Shown one piece after another: positions 34,068-42,770 of a stretch of 64,000 nt of DNA. Source of the stretch: G963677185 sp963677185 (GTDB lineage Bacteria; Bacillota; Syntrophomonadia; Syntrophomonadales; Syntrophomonadaceae); contig OY781889.1 in assembly GCA_963677185.1 (NCBI GenBank), positions 3,100,001-3,164,000 on the forward strand, given 5' to 3'. The translations under genes were made by a program, and so were the position numbers. A model generated the notes under the pieces. That model searched no databases, was not told the DNA's origin, and saw only the letters and a program-made list of their open reading frames with translations. The stretch's first letter is position 1; the number at the start of each line of letters is the position of its first letter.

Positions 34068-36671
34068 ATGCCTGATAAAGTAATGCTCATAGATGGGAAC
34101 AGCCTGCTGTTTCGAGCTTTTTATGCACTGCCCCTGCTAAAAACCTCGGATGGTACATACACGAATGCAGTTTATGGCTTTTTAACCATGCTGCGGCGCC
34201 TGCTGGCCGATGAAAATCCAGCATTTTTGCTGGTGGCCTTTGACAAGTCCCGGACCACCTTCCGTACCGAAATGTATGCAGACTATAAGGGAACGCGCGG
34301 CGAGACGCCTGATGAGCTAATCGGCCAGTTCGCCATTATCAGGTCAGTGCTGGCGGCCATGAATATTCCCTACCTGGAAAAAGACGGTTATGAAGCCGAC
34401 GACCTGCTGGGCACCCTGGCGAAAATGACCGAAAACCATGGCCTGGAAGCAGTAATCGTGTCCGGTGACAAGGACACCCTCCAACTTGTCAGTCCTCATA
34501 CCCATGTCCGATTGACCCGGCGCGGCATCACCGAGATCGATCATTTTGATGATGACGCGGTCATGGAAAAATACGGGATCAAGCCAGTGCAAATGATAGA
34601 TCTAAAGTCTCTTATGGGTGACAGTTCGGACAACATTCCAGGTGTCCCCGGAATCGGCGAAAAAACCGCCTTGAAACTGGTCAAGGAGTATGGCAGCCTG
34701 AATAACCTGTATGCCCATCTGGATGAACTGGGAACTTCCAAAATGCGTAAGAACCTGGAAGAACATCGGGATAAAGCCTATCTCAGCTACGAACTGGCCA
34801 CCATAATCAGGGATGTCGAATTGGACTGCTCTATCGAAAGCCTGAGGCGCAAGGAGCCTGATAAAGAAGCCCTTATGGCGCTCTTTGCCCGGCTGGAATT
34901 CAAAGCGTTCTTATCTGAACTGCAAGGCGATGATAAACCTGCCGATGTGGCAATCCACCAGGCTTCGGCGCAGTCAGTCGAGGATTTGACCGAGTTAAAA
35001 AAACTGGTGTCGGGATGGAGACAGACTAATGCAGTATCTTTCCTGCTGCATAGTGATGAATACCATCCCATGAAGGGCATAATATCAAATCTTTTCGTTA
35101 ATGACGGCCAACAAATCTACTGTCTGACCCTGGCTGAACAGCCGGAATTCTATTCCGTGCTACAAGAATGGCTGGAAGACGCAAAGGCGATTAAATTCAC
35201 CCATGATTGCAAAAGGGCGCGGGTTTTTCTACTGCGCCAGGGTATCAACCTCTGCGGCATCGACAGCGACAGCCTGCTGCTGGCATATGTGCTCGATCCG
35301 GCTGAAAACGGGGAGAACCTGGCCAAACTGCTGGAAGCCCGTCTCAGTATCAAATGCGAGGAGACCGACCAGTCCGCCCAGGTTGACCTGCTGCCTCGCT
35401 TGATTGAACAAATCCGGTCAGAGGCCGGACCTGAACTGTGCCGTTTGCATGACGATGTAGAACTGCCTGTGGCCATGCTGCTGGCCGATATGGAGTTCAC
35501 CGGTTTCCTGTTGGACGGAAAAATCTTGAAAGACACATCCCGTGAGCTGGGCGTACGCATCCAGGAAGATGAGACAGCGATTTACGACCTGGCCGGTTCG
35601 ATCTTCAACATCAACTCCCCGCAACAGCTCGGCAAAATACTGTTCGAAGATCTTGAACTGCCGGTCATTAAGAAAACCAAGACCGGATATGGAACTGGAG
35701 CTGAAATCCTGGAGAAATTAGAGGGGCAACACCCCATTATCACATATATACTGGATTACCGGATGCTCAGCAAGTTAAAATCGACCTATGCCGATTCCCT
35801 TAGCCAGCTGATAGATCAGTCTACAGGCCGGATTCATACGCTTTTCAAGCAGGCGGTGACCGCCACCGGGCGCTTGTCCAGCGTGGAACCCAACCTCCAG
35901 AACATCCCTATTAAAGTTGAAGAAGGCCGCCGCCTGCGCCGCGCTTTCGTAGCTCCCGGAGCTGACTGGACCATCCTGGCCTGCGACTATTCGCAGATTG
36001 ACCTGCGCTGCCTGGCCCACATCAGTGGTGACGAAATCCTTATCGATTCATTCCAGCGGAACATCGATATCCATATTCGCACTGCATCTGAAATGTTTGG
36101 AGTGCCCCTGGACCAGGTTACAGAAACCCTGCGCCGGCGGGCCAAAGCCGTAAACTTCGGCATTATCTACGGCATCAGCGATTATGGACTCTCCCAGCAA
36201 ACCGGGGTTAGCCGCAAGGAAGCAGCCAGCTATATCGAAGCTTACCTGGACACCTACCCTGGAGTGCGCCAGTACATGGAAGATATCGTGATATTCGGCC
36301 AAAAGCACGGCTATGTGGAGACTATTCTCAAGCGTCGCCGCTATTTGCCGGACTTGAATTCAAAAAACAAGATGGCCCAGTCATTTGCTCGGCGTATGGC
36401 GCTTAATACACCGATTCAGGGCAGTTCCGCCGATATAATCAAGCTGGCCATGGTCAAATACTGGCATGCTATCAATAAACGTCCGGTCAAATCACATCTG
36501 CTGCTGCAGGTGCACGATGAACTGGTCTTTGAGATTTATAAGCCTGAATTGGAGGCCATGATCTCGCTGGTCAGCGAGTGTATGACCCAGGCCTTTACCC
36601 TGGCTGTCCCCCTGACCATTAGCATTAAAACCGGGCCGAACTGGTACGATATGCATGAATACAAGGCCTGA
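34068..36671 (+). CDS. polA: DNA polymerase I
   Basis: Repair and Okazaki-fragment polymerase, 867 residues from the ATG at 34068. That start has GGAGGAGG just upstream and opens with MLIDGNSLLFRAFYAL; the frame extends further 5' without a ribosome site. The 5'-3' exonuclease domain (1-290) is intact (DKSRTTFR, YEADDLLG, SGDKD, GDSSDNIPGVPGIGEKTA). The middle 3'-5' exonuclease-like region lacks the catalytic DxE (it reads HSDEYHPM at that place), so proofreading is probably lost, as in other Firmicutes. Polymerase motifs A (DYSQIDLRCLAH), B (RRRAKAVNFGIIYG) and C (QVHDELVFE) are complete. It heads a polA-mutM-coaE run. Confidence 0.97.
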   Translation: MPDKVMLIDGNSLLFRAFYALPLLKTSDGTYTNAVYGFLTMLRRLLADENPAFLLVAFDKSRTTFRTEMYADYKGTRGETPDELIGQFAIIRSVLAAMNIPYLEKDGYEADDLLGTLAKMTENHGLEAVIVSGDKDTLQLVSPHTHVRLTRRGITEIDHFDDDAVMEKYGIKPVQMIDLKSLMGDSSDNIPGVPGIGEKTALKLVKEYGSLNNLYAHLDELGTSKMRKNLEEHRDKAYLSYELATIIRDVELDCSIESLRRKEPDKEALMALFARLEFKAFLSELQGDDKPADVAIHQASAQSVEDLTELKKLVSGWRQTNAVSFLLHSDEYHPMKGIISNLFVNDGQQIYCLTLAEQPEFYSVLQEWLEDAKAIKFTHDCKRARVFLLRQGINLCGIDSDSLLLAYVLDPAENGENLAKLLEARLSIKCEETDQSAQVDLLPRLIEQIRSEAGPELCRLHDDVELPVAMLLADMEFTGFLLDGKILKDTSRELGVRIQEDETAIYDLAGSIFNINSPQQLGKILFEDLELPVIKKTKTGYGTGAEILEKLEGQHPIITYILDYRMLSKLKSTYADSLSQLIDQSTGRIHTLFKQAVTATGRLSSVEPNLQNIPIKVEEGRRLRRAFVAPGADWTILACDYSQIDLRCLAHISGDEILIDSFQRNIDIHIRTASEMFGVPLDQVTETLRRRAKAVNFGIIYGISDYGLSQQTGVSRKEAASYIEAYLDTYPGVRQYMEDIVIFGQKHGYVETILKRRRYLPDLNSKNKMAQSFARRMALNTPIQGSSADIIKLAMVKYWHAINKRPVKSHLLLQVHDELVFEIYKPELEAMISLVSECMTQAFTLAVPLTISIKTGPNWYDMHEYKA

Positions 36672-36725
36672 ACGCCACAAGTGTGGTTAAAAATTCCCCG
36701 ATAAATATTTTGTGGAGTAAAACCA

Positions 36726-37529
36726 ATGCCTGAACTGCCAGAAGTAGAAACCATCCGGCGCGGCTTGAGCTTCAATATCGGTGCTGTGCTGTCAGAAATC
36801 GAATTAAACCGCCAGGATATTGTACGGGCCAGGGATTACGAACCTGCGGAACTGGCCGGGAGATGCCTGGAGGATATTGACCGTCGTGGTAAATACCTGA
36901 TTATGAGCTTCGGCGGGCATTTTTTGATTGTCCACCTGGGAATGAGCGGCCGATTCTACGTACTTCCAGAGCAAGAGCCGATCAGCGAAACCCATGTCCA
37001 TATGATTCTTCATATGGATAACGGCTATAAGATGCTGTATAAGGATGCGCGGCGCTTTGGAGGCGTCTGGTTCACTGCGGATCCAGGCCCGGTGCTGCGC
37101 AAGCTTGGACCGGAACCATTTGACCCGGCATTTACTATTGAATATTTATTCAATGCTACCCGAAACCGGAAAGTGGCCATTAAAACATTCATTCTCAATC
37201 AGTCCATAATCGCTGGCCTGGGGAATATTTATGCCGACGAGTCGCTGTTTGCAGCTCGGATAACACCTTCCCGCCCGGCTTCCAGCTTGAGCATGCCCGA
37301 AGCCCAAATGCTGCACCGGGCAATTATCAAGGTGCTTACGCAAGCAATAAAAAGCTGCGGCACTACTTTCAGGGACTATCGGGACGGATTCAACCAGGAG
37401 GGACAGTTCCAGAATCTAATTCAAGTGTACGGCCGGAGCGGCGAGAGCTGCAAACAGTGTTCCGCTGCGCTCGAACGGGTGGTAATCGGCGGCCGCAGCA
37501 CTCATTTTTGTCCGAAATGCCAGAAATAA
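36726..37529 (+). CDS. mutM: Formamidopyrimidine-DNA glycosylase
   Basis: Base-excision repair glycosylase/AP lyase that removes 8-oxoguanine and ring-opened purines. The 267-residue product has the catalytic N-terminal MPELPEVETIRRGL (Pro and Glu after the start Met), the conserved Lys in DRRGKYL, and the helix-two-turn-helix region ending in the zinc finger CKQC-x16-CPKC. It is 54 bp after polA and 21 bp before coaE, on the same strand, matching the common polA-mutM-coaE order in Gram-positive bacteria. Confidence 0.97.
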   Translation: MPELPEVETIRRGLSFNIGAVLSEIELNRQDIVRARDYEPAELAGRCLEDIDRRGKYLIMSFGGHFLIVHLGMSGRFYVLPEQEPISETHVHMILHMDNGYKMLYKDARRFGGVWFTADPGPVLRKLGPEPFDPAFTIEYLFNATRNRKVAIKTFILNQSIIAGLGNIYADESLFAARITPSRPASSLSMPEAQMLHRAIIKVLTQAIKSCGTTFRDYRDGFNQEGQFQNLIQVYGRSGESCKQCSAALERVVIGGRSTHFCPKCQK

Positions 37530-37550
37530 CTACCAAAGCGAGGTAAGCAC

Positions 37551-38168
37551 ATGATTAAGCTTGGATTGACCGGCGGCATTGCCAGCGGCAAGAGCACCGT
37601 CTGCAACACTTTACGAAGCCTGGGGGCCATAATCATTGATGCCGATCTGGTCGCCCACCGCGTTATTGAACCTGGCCAGCCGGCCTGGCAGGACATCGTG
37701 GATTATTTTGGCCGTGAAGTGCTGAACGCTGATAATTTTATCAACCGCCCGGCGCTCGGTGAAATGGTGTTTGACAATCCTGAAAAGCTGATCGTACTCA
37801 ATCGTTTCACCCATCCGCGGGTGCTGGAATATTACATAAATACGCTGGCTGAATTAGAGCAAAGCCAACGATCAGCAGTAGTGGTTCTCGAAATACCACT
37901 GCTATTTGAAAGCAGGATGAACAACCTGTGCGATGAGGTCTGGGTGGTCTGGGTGGACACCGAAACCCAGATAAAACGCCTCATCAGACGCAACGGTTTC
38001 GACCAGGCCACGGCTGTGAAACGCATTAATATTCAAATGCCGCTGGACGATAAAGCCCGGCTGGCCGACGTTATCATTGACAACAGCAAGCCCGAATGCG
38101 AGGTTTCGCGGGAAGTCAGCTCTCTATTTACAGATCTTCTTCAAAAACATAAAATAAGAACCTGTTAA
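37551..38168 (+). CDS. coaE: Dephospho-CoA kinase
   Basis: Final step of coenzyme A synthesis: phosphorylation of the 3'-hydroxyl of dephospho-CoA with ATP. The 205-residue product has the P-loop GLTGGIASGKST, the DADLVAHRV substrate segment, the LEIPLLFES motif and the lid region RRNGFDQATAVKRI. Length is normal for the family. It is in the polA-mutM-coaE group, with the transglycosylase gene 21 bp downstream. Confidence 0.97.
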   Translation: MIKLGLTGGIASGKSTVCNTLRSLGAIIIDADLVAHRVIEPGQPAWQDIVDYFGREVLNADNFINRPALGEMVFDNPEKLIVLNRFTHPRVLEYYINTLAELEQSQRSAVVVLEIPLLFESRMNNLCDEVWVVWVDTETQIKRLIRRNGFDQATAVKRINIQMPLDDKARLADVIIDNSKPECEVSREVSSLFTDLLQKHKIRTC

Positions 38169-38189
38169 TGCAAAAGACAGGAGAATTCA

Positions 38190-38825
38190 ATGAACGGCAA
38201 GAAAAGGCCGCACCGTTCGACCGGCAAATCCGGTCCTAACGGGCTGATAACCGAAGTAAGAAGCCAATCCGGCGGTCTGTGGGCAAAACTGGGGCTCGCC
38301 CTGGCCGCTATCCTTCTAATTGCCATAATGAGCGCGCCCGAGTGGATTTCCAGCCTGTATCCTCTTTCTAATCAGGAGGTGGTTTTTGCATCTGCGGAAA
38401 AGCACGATGTCGATCCCTTCCTGGTTTTCGCAATAATCAGGGCTGAAAGCGGGGGTGAAGCCAACGCTTGCTCTCCGGCGGGAGCCCGCGGAATGATGCA
38501 GTTAATGCCTGATACAGCCGAATGGATCGCATCTCAGATGGGGCGAACTGATTACCGCGTCGAACAGCTAAACGATCCTGCGGTAAACATTGAAATGGGC
38601 TGCTGGTACTTGAAACATTTGGACCGAGAATTCCACGGAAACGATACGGCAGTGATCGCCGCCTACAACGCAGGACTCACCACAGTGCAGGAATGGATTG
38701 AGAACGGGCAATGGGACGGTTCGGCCGCACATATCGATTCCATCCCCTATCCGGAAACTCGCGAATACGTTTACGATGTTCAGCGCAACTACAGCTACTA
38801 CCGGAAAATATATATTCGCAGATAA
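38190..38825 (+). CDS. Membrane-anchored lytic transglycosylase (SLT domain)
   Basis: Cleaves glycan strands of peptidoglycan to 1,6-anhydro products outside the membrane. The 211-residue product has a basic N-terminus, one membrane helix (about 32-48, LGLALAAILLIAIMSA) and an SLT domain (65-205). The catalytic Glu is in IIRAESGGEANACSPAGARG, followed by the conserved MMQLMP and AAYNAG motifs. It is 21 bp downstream of coaE, so it is likely co-transcribed. Similar small SltA/YjbJ-type proteins follow coaE in other clostridia. Confidence 0.93.
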   Translation: MNGKKRPHRSTGKSGPNGLITEVRSQSGGLWAKLGLALAAILLIAIMSAPEWISSLYPLSNQEVVFASAEKHDVDPFLVFAIIRAESGGEANACSPAGARGMMQLMPDTAEWIASQMGRTDYRVEQLNDPAVNIEMGCWYLKHLDREFHGNDTAVIAAYNAGLTTVQEWIENGQWDGSAAHIDSIPYPETREYVYDVQRNYSYYRKIYIRR

Positions 38826-38848
38826 TCGCCTTCATAATGCGGTTTTGT

Positions 38849-38878
38849 TTGACACCATCCGGCAGGCTGTTGTATACT
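38849..38878 (+). promoter_or_regulatory. Promoter of tRNA-Leu(GAG)
   Basis: TTGACA (38849-38854), an 18-nt spacer, then TATACT (38873-38878). It lies about 54 bp ahead of the tRNA and is oriented toward it. Confidence 0.72.
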
Positions 38879-38931
38879 AATTTTTGTTGAATTGGGGAAT
38901 TGTTCAATAGTTGCCCGGTTTTCAACTTTGT

Positions 38932-39016
38932 GTCGGAGTGGTGGAACAGGCAGACACGTACGTTTGAGGGGCGTATCCTTCGCGGGGTGCGGGTTCAAGT
39001 CCCGCCTCCGACACCA
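38932..39016 (+). tRNA. tRNA-Leu (anticodon GAG)
   Basis: Class II tRNA of 85 nt including the encoded CCA (39014-39016). The acceptor stem GTCGGAG pairs with CTCCGAC, the anticodon loop TTGAGGG gives GAG (reads CUC and CUU), the variable arm is CCTTCGCGGGG and the T arm is GCGGGTTCAAGTCCCGC. Its 3' half is duplicated at 42215-42272 because it is the attachment site of the element that follows. Confidence 0.95.
38957..39014 (+). repeat. attL copy (within intact tRNA-Leu(GAG))
   Basis: Fifty-eight bp identical to 42215-42272. It begins in the anticodon stem and ends at the first C of CCA. Confidence 0.92.
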
Positions 39017-39031
39017 AAACCGCTTGTAACC

Positions 39032-39060
39032 AGGAGTAGGATAATATCCTACTCCTTTTT
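39032..39060 (+). terminator. Element-side terminator after tRNA-Leu(GAG)
   Basis: Twelve-bp stem AGGAGTAGGATA / TATCCTACTCCT followed by a T-rich tract. It lies inside the element, so the element supplies both the tRNA 3' end and a new terminator. Confidence 0.85.
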
Positions 39061-39150
39061 CTTTTGTCCAGAATGTATGCAGCTATCACGACTGAATAGA
39101 CCGAACGGAACGAACAAAGGGATAATCATACGACCAGGGGGTGAAATCAA

Positions 39151-40122
39151 TTGCATAAGCGAAGAACGACACTGCTGCCGGATTTAGGAGAGTTAGAACC
39201 AGGTGAATTAGGATGGTCTGAAATTGTAGAGCTGTTCTTGGAGCATTGCAAGGTCAAGGGCCTGGCCTACAATACCAGGAGATGGCACCGGGAAAACTTG
39301 GTTTCAGTTCACCGGCTGCTGTTAGAGAATGGCCACACAGTTCAGCCTCATTTGGTATCCGAAGGGATGATCAAGGACATAATTTCCAAGCAGGTAGATG
39401 CTGGACTATCAGCCAACACAATTAACATGCGTCTGAAATCGATTAAACAGCTCTACGCCTATTTAAAAACCCAGGGTTTAGTGAAACATAACCCGGCTGA
39501 AAATGTGGACCGGAAAAAGACAAAGAAAACCCTGATCGAGACCTTCAACGAAGTGCAATTAAAACAGCTACTGGCCATGCCGGATAAAACCACATTTGTC
39601 GGACTTCGCGATTATACAATCATGCTTTTACTGCTGGACACCGGCGTTAGAGTCTCCGAGCTGGTGAACATCCAACTGGCTGACATTCACAAAAGCAACA
39701 ACGAAATCATTATCACTCATGGCAAAGGCGATAAAGCCCGGCGCGTGTATTACTCCCCTCGCACGGCTGCGGTGGTAAAGAAATATCTCCAGGCCCGGGG
39801 CTATCTTCCGGACAATCCTTTCCTGCTGATCAACAACGAAAATGAGCCTTTGAAAAAAAGGGCTGTGCAGGAACGCCTGGCTATCTACGGCAGACGGACA
39901 AATATAGCAGGGGTGAGGATAAGCCCTCACACCTTCAGGCATACTTTCGCAAAGTTTTACATCATGCGAGGTGGCGATCCTTTTAGCTTGCAGGCTCTCC
40001 TGGGTCATTCTACGCTGGAAATGGTCAGGCACTATGTGAATCTGTGGGGTAGTGATTTACAAAGAATGCACCGGCAATACAGCCCGGTTAATCACCTACT
40101 GGCAGATGATACAACGTTTTGA
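39151..40122 (+). CDS. Tyrosine recombinase / integrase of the tRNA-Leu(GAG) element
   Basis: Site-specific recombinase of 323 residues related to XerC/XerD-type integrases. The N-terminal core-binding domain covers 22-115 (SAM-like: TINMRLKSIKQLYAYL). The catalytic domain has all six expected residues: Arg167 (TGVRVSEL), Lys192 (GKGDKAR), His260 and Arg263 (HTFRHTFA), His286 (LLGHSTLEM) and nucleophile Tyr295 (HYVNL). The start is TTG at 39151, with GGGGGTG upstream. It lies 135 bp from the attachment site, the standard place for an integrase that targets a tRNA gene, and should catalyse integration and excision of this element. Confidence 0.93.
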   Translation: MHKRRTTLLPDLGELEPGELGWSEIVELFLEHCKVKGLAYNTRRWHRENLVSVHRLLLENGHTVQPHLVSEGMIKDIISKQVDAGLSANTINMRLKSIKQLYAYLKTQGLVKHNPAENVDRKKTKKTLIETFNEVQLKQLLAMPDKTTFVGLRDYTIMLLLLDTGVRVSELVNIQLADIHKSNNEIIITHGKGDKARRVYYSPRTAAVVKKYLQARGYLPDNPFLLINNENEPLKKRAVQERLAIYGRRTNIAGVRISPHTFRHTFAKFYIMRGGDPFSLQALLGHSTLEMVRHYVNLWGSDLQRMHRQYSPVNHLLADDTTF

Positions 40123-40675
40123 GCAGCAGGCCCGGCCGGTGTCAATGACACCAACGGACTGCGCTCAAAGGTGTAAGCTGCCAGGCTGAAAACTGTGCTG
40201 AAAGCTTGGCAGTATCAAAATCGGCATGACCGATAAAAATGTGGTCGCCCAGGGCGCGGATCTGACTCTGGCCAGCTGCGGCAGCCGCCCAGGTACCCTG
40301 GGCAACCAGGGCGGCTAAAATATATATCAAAGTCCCTGCAAATGGCACTTTGTAAAAATCAGAAAATCACAAAAACGATAAAAAAGTAAAAACGAAAGGA
40401 TGATATACATATACATATACGTATACGTATAAACCGGCTGCAGGCCGAAGGCAGAATTTAAAGTGCGTGTGCTAGTAGCACCGCACAAATGTAACATCAG
40501 TGTTACAATAAAAGGGGGTGAAAAACGGCTTGATTGTCGATACCATCGGGATTTTAAGCCCTTCGGCAGAAACTTTTAAAAAGTTCTGAGGAGTTTCAGC
40601 AAAAAACGTCGGAGAGTTTCCTTATCTTAACTTGATATATATTACACTCAAGGAGACGCCTAAATTCTGGAAACA
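40123..40675 (+). promoter_or_regulatory. Candidate replication origin / control region of the element
   Basis: Gene-free 553 bp between int and rep, with dense short symmetries. Alternating ATAC/GTAT repeats run from about 40403 to 40431. A hairpin GTGCG-T-GTGCTA-G-TAGCAC-CGCAC spans 40463-40486, with an 11-bp stem and one bulge. A dyad TGTAACA-TCAG-TGTTACA spans 40490-40507. Stem-loops of this kind upstream of rep are typical nick sites (double-strand origins) for HUH initiators or repressor sites; which one it is cannot be told. A similar ATAAGTATAAGTATATG stretch follows rep at 41475. Confidence 0.5.
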
Positions 40676-41479
40676 ATGAAAGGAGTGATGTATATAGGCG
40701 TAGCGGCGGGGCTTTACGACACCAGGGTCATAATATCGGGTCAGATGACAGAAATCTATCAGTACAGCCGGCCAATTTTAACCGGAAAACAAAAAAGCAG
40801 ACCGCCGAATATTACCAGGGGTTCACCTGGTGGTCAGCGGGAAGAAATCAACCAGGCCCACCGGCAGATAACATCTTACCGGGCCAGGGGAAAATTGCGG
40901 CGCCTGGTGTGGTCGAACCACAATAAGTATTTTGCCCAGGGCGGGGATCGGCTCGGTAGTAAATTCTTAACTCTGACCTTTGCGGACAACATGACCAGCA
41001 TTGACGAGGCTAACCAGGAGTACAACAGATTCATTAAGCGCATGAACACAATGATTTATGGACGAAAAGGCAAAGTAGACCTAAAGTACCTGGTGGTACC
41101 GGAATTTCAGAAAAGAGGGGCGGTGCATTATCACTCAATATTCTTCAATCTCCCCTACCTGGATGCAAAGAAAATTGCGGACACCTGGGGAAATGGCTTC
41201 ATCAGGGTCAATGCGATTCAGGAAGCTGAAGGAATGGTTAAATACGTTAGCAAATACATGGGAAAAGAAAGTAGTGATGAACGGTTGCAGGGTAAGAAAT
41301 GTTTTTGGGGTTCTCGGTCGCTGTTGAAACCGCAGGAATTGCGGTACTACGGAAAAGAAGGACTCATAGAGGTCGAAAGGTTAGCGGCCATTCCCTCTGT
41401 TAAGTCCTTCTCAACTGAATTTGAACACCCAGAAATCGGGGTTATTCAATACAGCCAGTATATCACAGAATGGACATAA
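40676..41479 (+). CDS. HUH-type rolling-circle replication initiator (Rep)
   Basis: The 267-residue protein carries the three Rep motifs in order: motif 1 KFLTLTFAD (96-104), the HUH metal site AVHYHSIFF with His151 and His153, and motif 3 MVKYVSKYMGK with the nicking Tyr at 190 or 194. Such proteins nick one origin strand, stay joined to the 5' end and start rolling-circle replication. The sequence is closest in style to small-plasmid and satellite Reps of Firmicutes. Start codon choice is uncertain, since the ATG at 40676 has its AAGGAG 23 nt away and ATG 40688 has GGAG too close. Its presence means the integrated element can probably replicate once excised. Confidence 0.85.
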   Translation: MKGVMYIGVAAGLYDTRVIISGQMTEIYQYSRPILTGKQKSRPPNITRGSPGGQREEINQAHRQITSYRARGKLRRLVWSNHNKYFAQGGDRLGSKFLTLTFADNMTSIDEANQEYNRFIKRMNTMIYGRKGKVDLKYLVVPEFQKRGAVHYHSIFFNLPYLDAKKIADTWGNGFIRVNAIQEAEGMVKYVSKYMGKESSDERLQGKKCFWGSRSLLKPQELRYYGKEGLIEVERLAAIPSVKSFSTEFEHPEIGVIQYSQYITEWT

Positions 41480-41539
41480 GTATAAGTATATGTATATGGC
41501 TGTAACTCCCTTCCCTGCTGCAAGGAAAGGGGTAAACAA

Positions 41540-41929
41540 ATGATAATATGGAATTATACGGCAGCTCAAATGATAAGTTTGTTCAAGGCAGCAGGCTTAA
41601 TGATGCAAGTAATGCAGGATATGAACGAGGAAAACAGTCAAAGAAACGAAATGGAAAACCTTTTCAATTACCTTTTAGAAAATTGCAATGAAATGGTCGG
41701 AAGGACAGAAAATATAAAGCTTAACGCCTTCCTGTCAGTGTTTCCGCTGACCAAGGAAAAATGGAAAGAAGAGTATGATGACACGATAAATTTGATGGAA
41801 CGGGACCTTCAAGACTGGATGGAATTCAGCAAAAAGGTCGAACGACAGGCAAAATATTTGTTGGAGAGCGAAGCGCAGCCCTTTACGATGGGTAGCAGTC
41901 TTGATAGGCTGGTCAGCGTGAAGGGATAA
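41540..41929 (+). CDS. Small hypothetical protein of the element
   Basis: A 129-residue, mainly helical and acidic product (MNEENSQRNEMENLFNYLLENCNEMV, KEEYDDTINLMERDLQDWMEF). No family was recognised. It is preceded by a good GGAAAGGGG ribosome site and follows rep by 60 bp, so it is probably expressed with it. In elements of this size the third gene is often a copy-number or partition factor, but nothing in the sequence shows this. The 285 bp after it, up to the attachment site, contain no gene. Confidence 0.55.
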   Translation: MIIWNYTAAQMISLFKAAGLMMQVMQDMNEENSQRNEMENLFNYLLENCNEMVGRTENIKLNAFLSVFPLTKEKWKEEYDDTINLMERDLQDWMEFSKKVERQAKYLLESEAQPFTMGSSLDRLVSVKG

Positions 41930-42214
41930 GTGGAGCGACTTCCCTGCAATTCCCTTCTGATCAAGACTGTGGGGTCCCATAGTAAAGGGACGAGAAGAAA
42001 TATTTTGCTGAAAGTGCTTGTGTGAGATCAAAGCTGTGATAGAATGGCTGTAAATATAAGCCATAAAAACGCATAGCCTATAACACGCACAAGCCCATTA
42101 AAACGGGATTATGTCCCGCTTGATAGATAGCATAGACCGGCTCAAGAAAAGTGAATAGCTGAAAGTGCTGGAAGTATCCTAACTTGGTGGATTTGGTGTG
42201 TTATGGTTTTACCC

Positions 42215-42272
42215 CGTACGTTTGAGGGGCGTATCCTTCGCGGGGTGCGGGTTCAAGTCCCGCCTCCGACAC
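42215..42272 (+). repeat. attR copy (tRNA-Leu(GAG) 3' fragment)
   Basis: Perfect 58-bp copy of 38957-39014 without the 5' half of the tRNA. It marks the right end of the integrated element. Confidence 0.92.
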
Positions 42273-42286
42273 TAAAATTGCATCCT

Positions 42287-42309
42287 AAACCGCCAATTTA
42301 TGGCGGTTT
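42287..42309 (+). terminator. Displaced original terminator of tRNA-Leu(GAG)
   Basis: Nine-bp stem AAACCGCCA / TGGCGGTTT with a 5-nt loop and a following T-run. It is 14 nt past the attR copy, the position expected of the tRNA's native terminator before insertion. Confidence 0.8.
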
Positions 42310-42479
42310 TTGTTATTTGATAATTCGATACCCGACACCATATCTGGATCTTCCTGATTTCCATATATAATCGAAAGGAATTCGATATCCAGTCTCTACC
42401 TATAAGTGGCAAAACATTTGATATCATAGCATAAAAAAGCTATGATATGGTTAGAATTTTACTATAAGGAACTGATACC

Positions 42480-42770
42480 ATGCAGATTAAACCGTCCGCA
42501 AGCATCCGGCAAAACTACAATGAGATTGCAGAGTTGTGCAGGTCTACAGGTGAACCGGTTTACCTTACCAAAAATGGCGAGGGTGATCTCGTGGTGATGG
42601 ATATAGAAGCATTCGCACGCCGTGAAAAAATGCTTAAGCTACGGGAAGAACTACTAGCCGTAGAGGAGGACCGTCTGGCTGGACGCGCCGGAACAACCCT
42701 GGATGAACTGGACAGCTATCTGGACAGTATTATTGATGAGGTGGAACATGGCAAAGAAACCTCAGTATAA
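42480..42770 (+). CDS. Phd/YefM-family antitoxin
   Basis: The 96-residue product has the Phd/YefM N-terminal DNA-binding fold (ASIRQNYNEIAELCRSTGEPVYLTKNGEG then LVVMDIEAFARRE), followed by a helical, acidic tail that would bind the toxin. Its 3' end overlaps the toxin gene by 23 bp, the normal type II arrangement. The antitoxin would bind the shared promoter and repress it together with the toxin. It lies immediately outside the right end of the tRNA-Leu(GAG) element, so it is not part of that element. Confidence 0.88.
   Translation: MQIKPSASIRQNYNEIAELCRSTGEPVYLTKNGEGDLVVMDIEAFARREKMLKLREELLAVEEDRLAGRAGTTLDELDSYLDSIIDEVEHGKETSV

Larger units (their letters stand above)
38957..42272 (+). 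mobile_element. Integrative element in tRNA-Leu(GAG) with tyrosine integrase and HUH Rep
   Basis: The element is bounded by 58-bp perfect direct repeats (38957-39014 and 42215-42272) made of the tRNA from anticodon stem to acceptor end. Between them are a tyrosine recombinase next to the attachment site, a non-coding region rich in short palindromes, a rolling-circle replication initiator and one small unknown gene. No relaxase, conjugation or phage structural gene is present. The unit length is about 3.26 kb, which fits a small plasmid or satellite that integrates and excises, and replicates as a circle. Confidence 0.85.
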
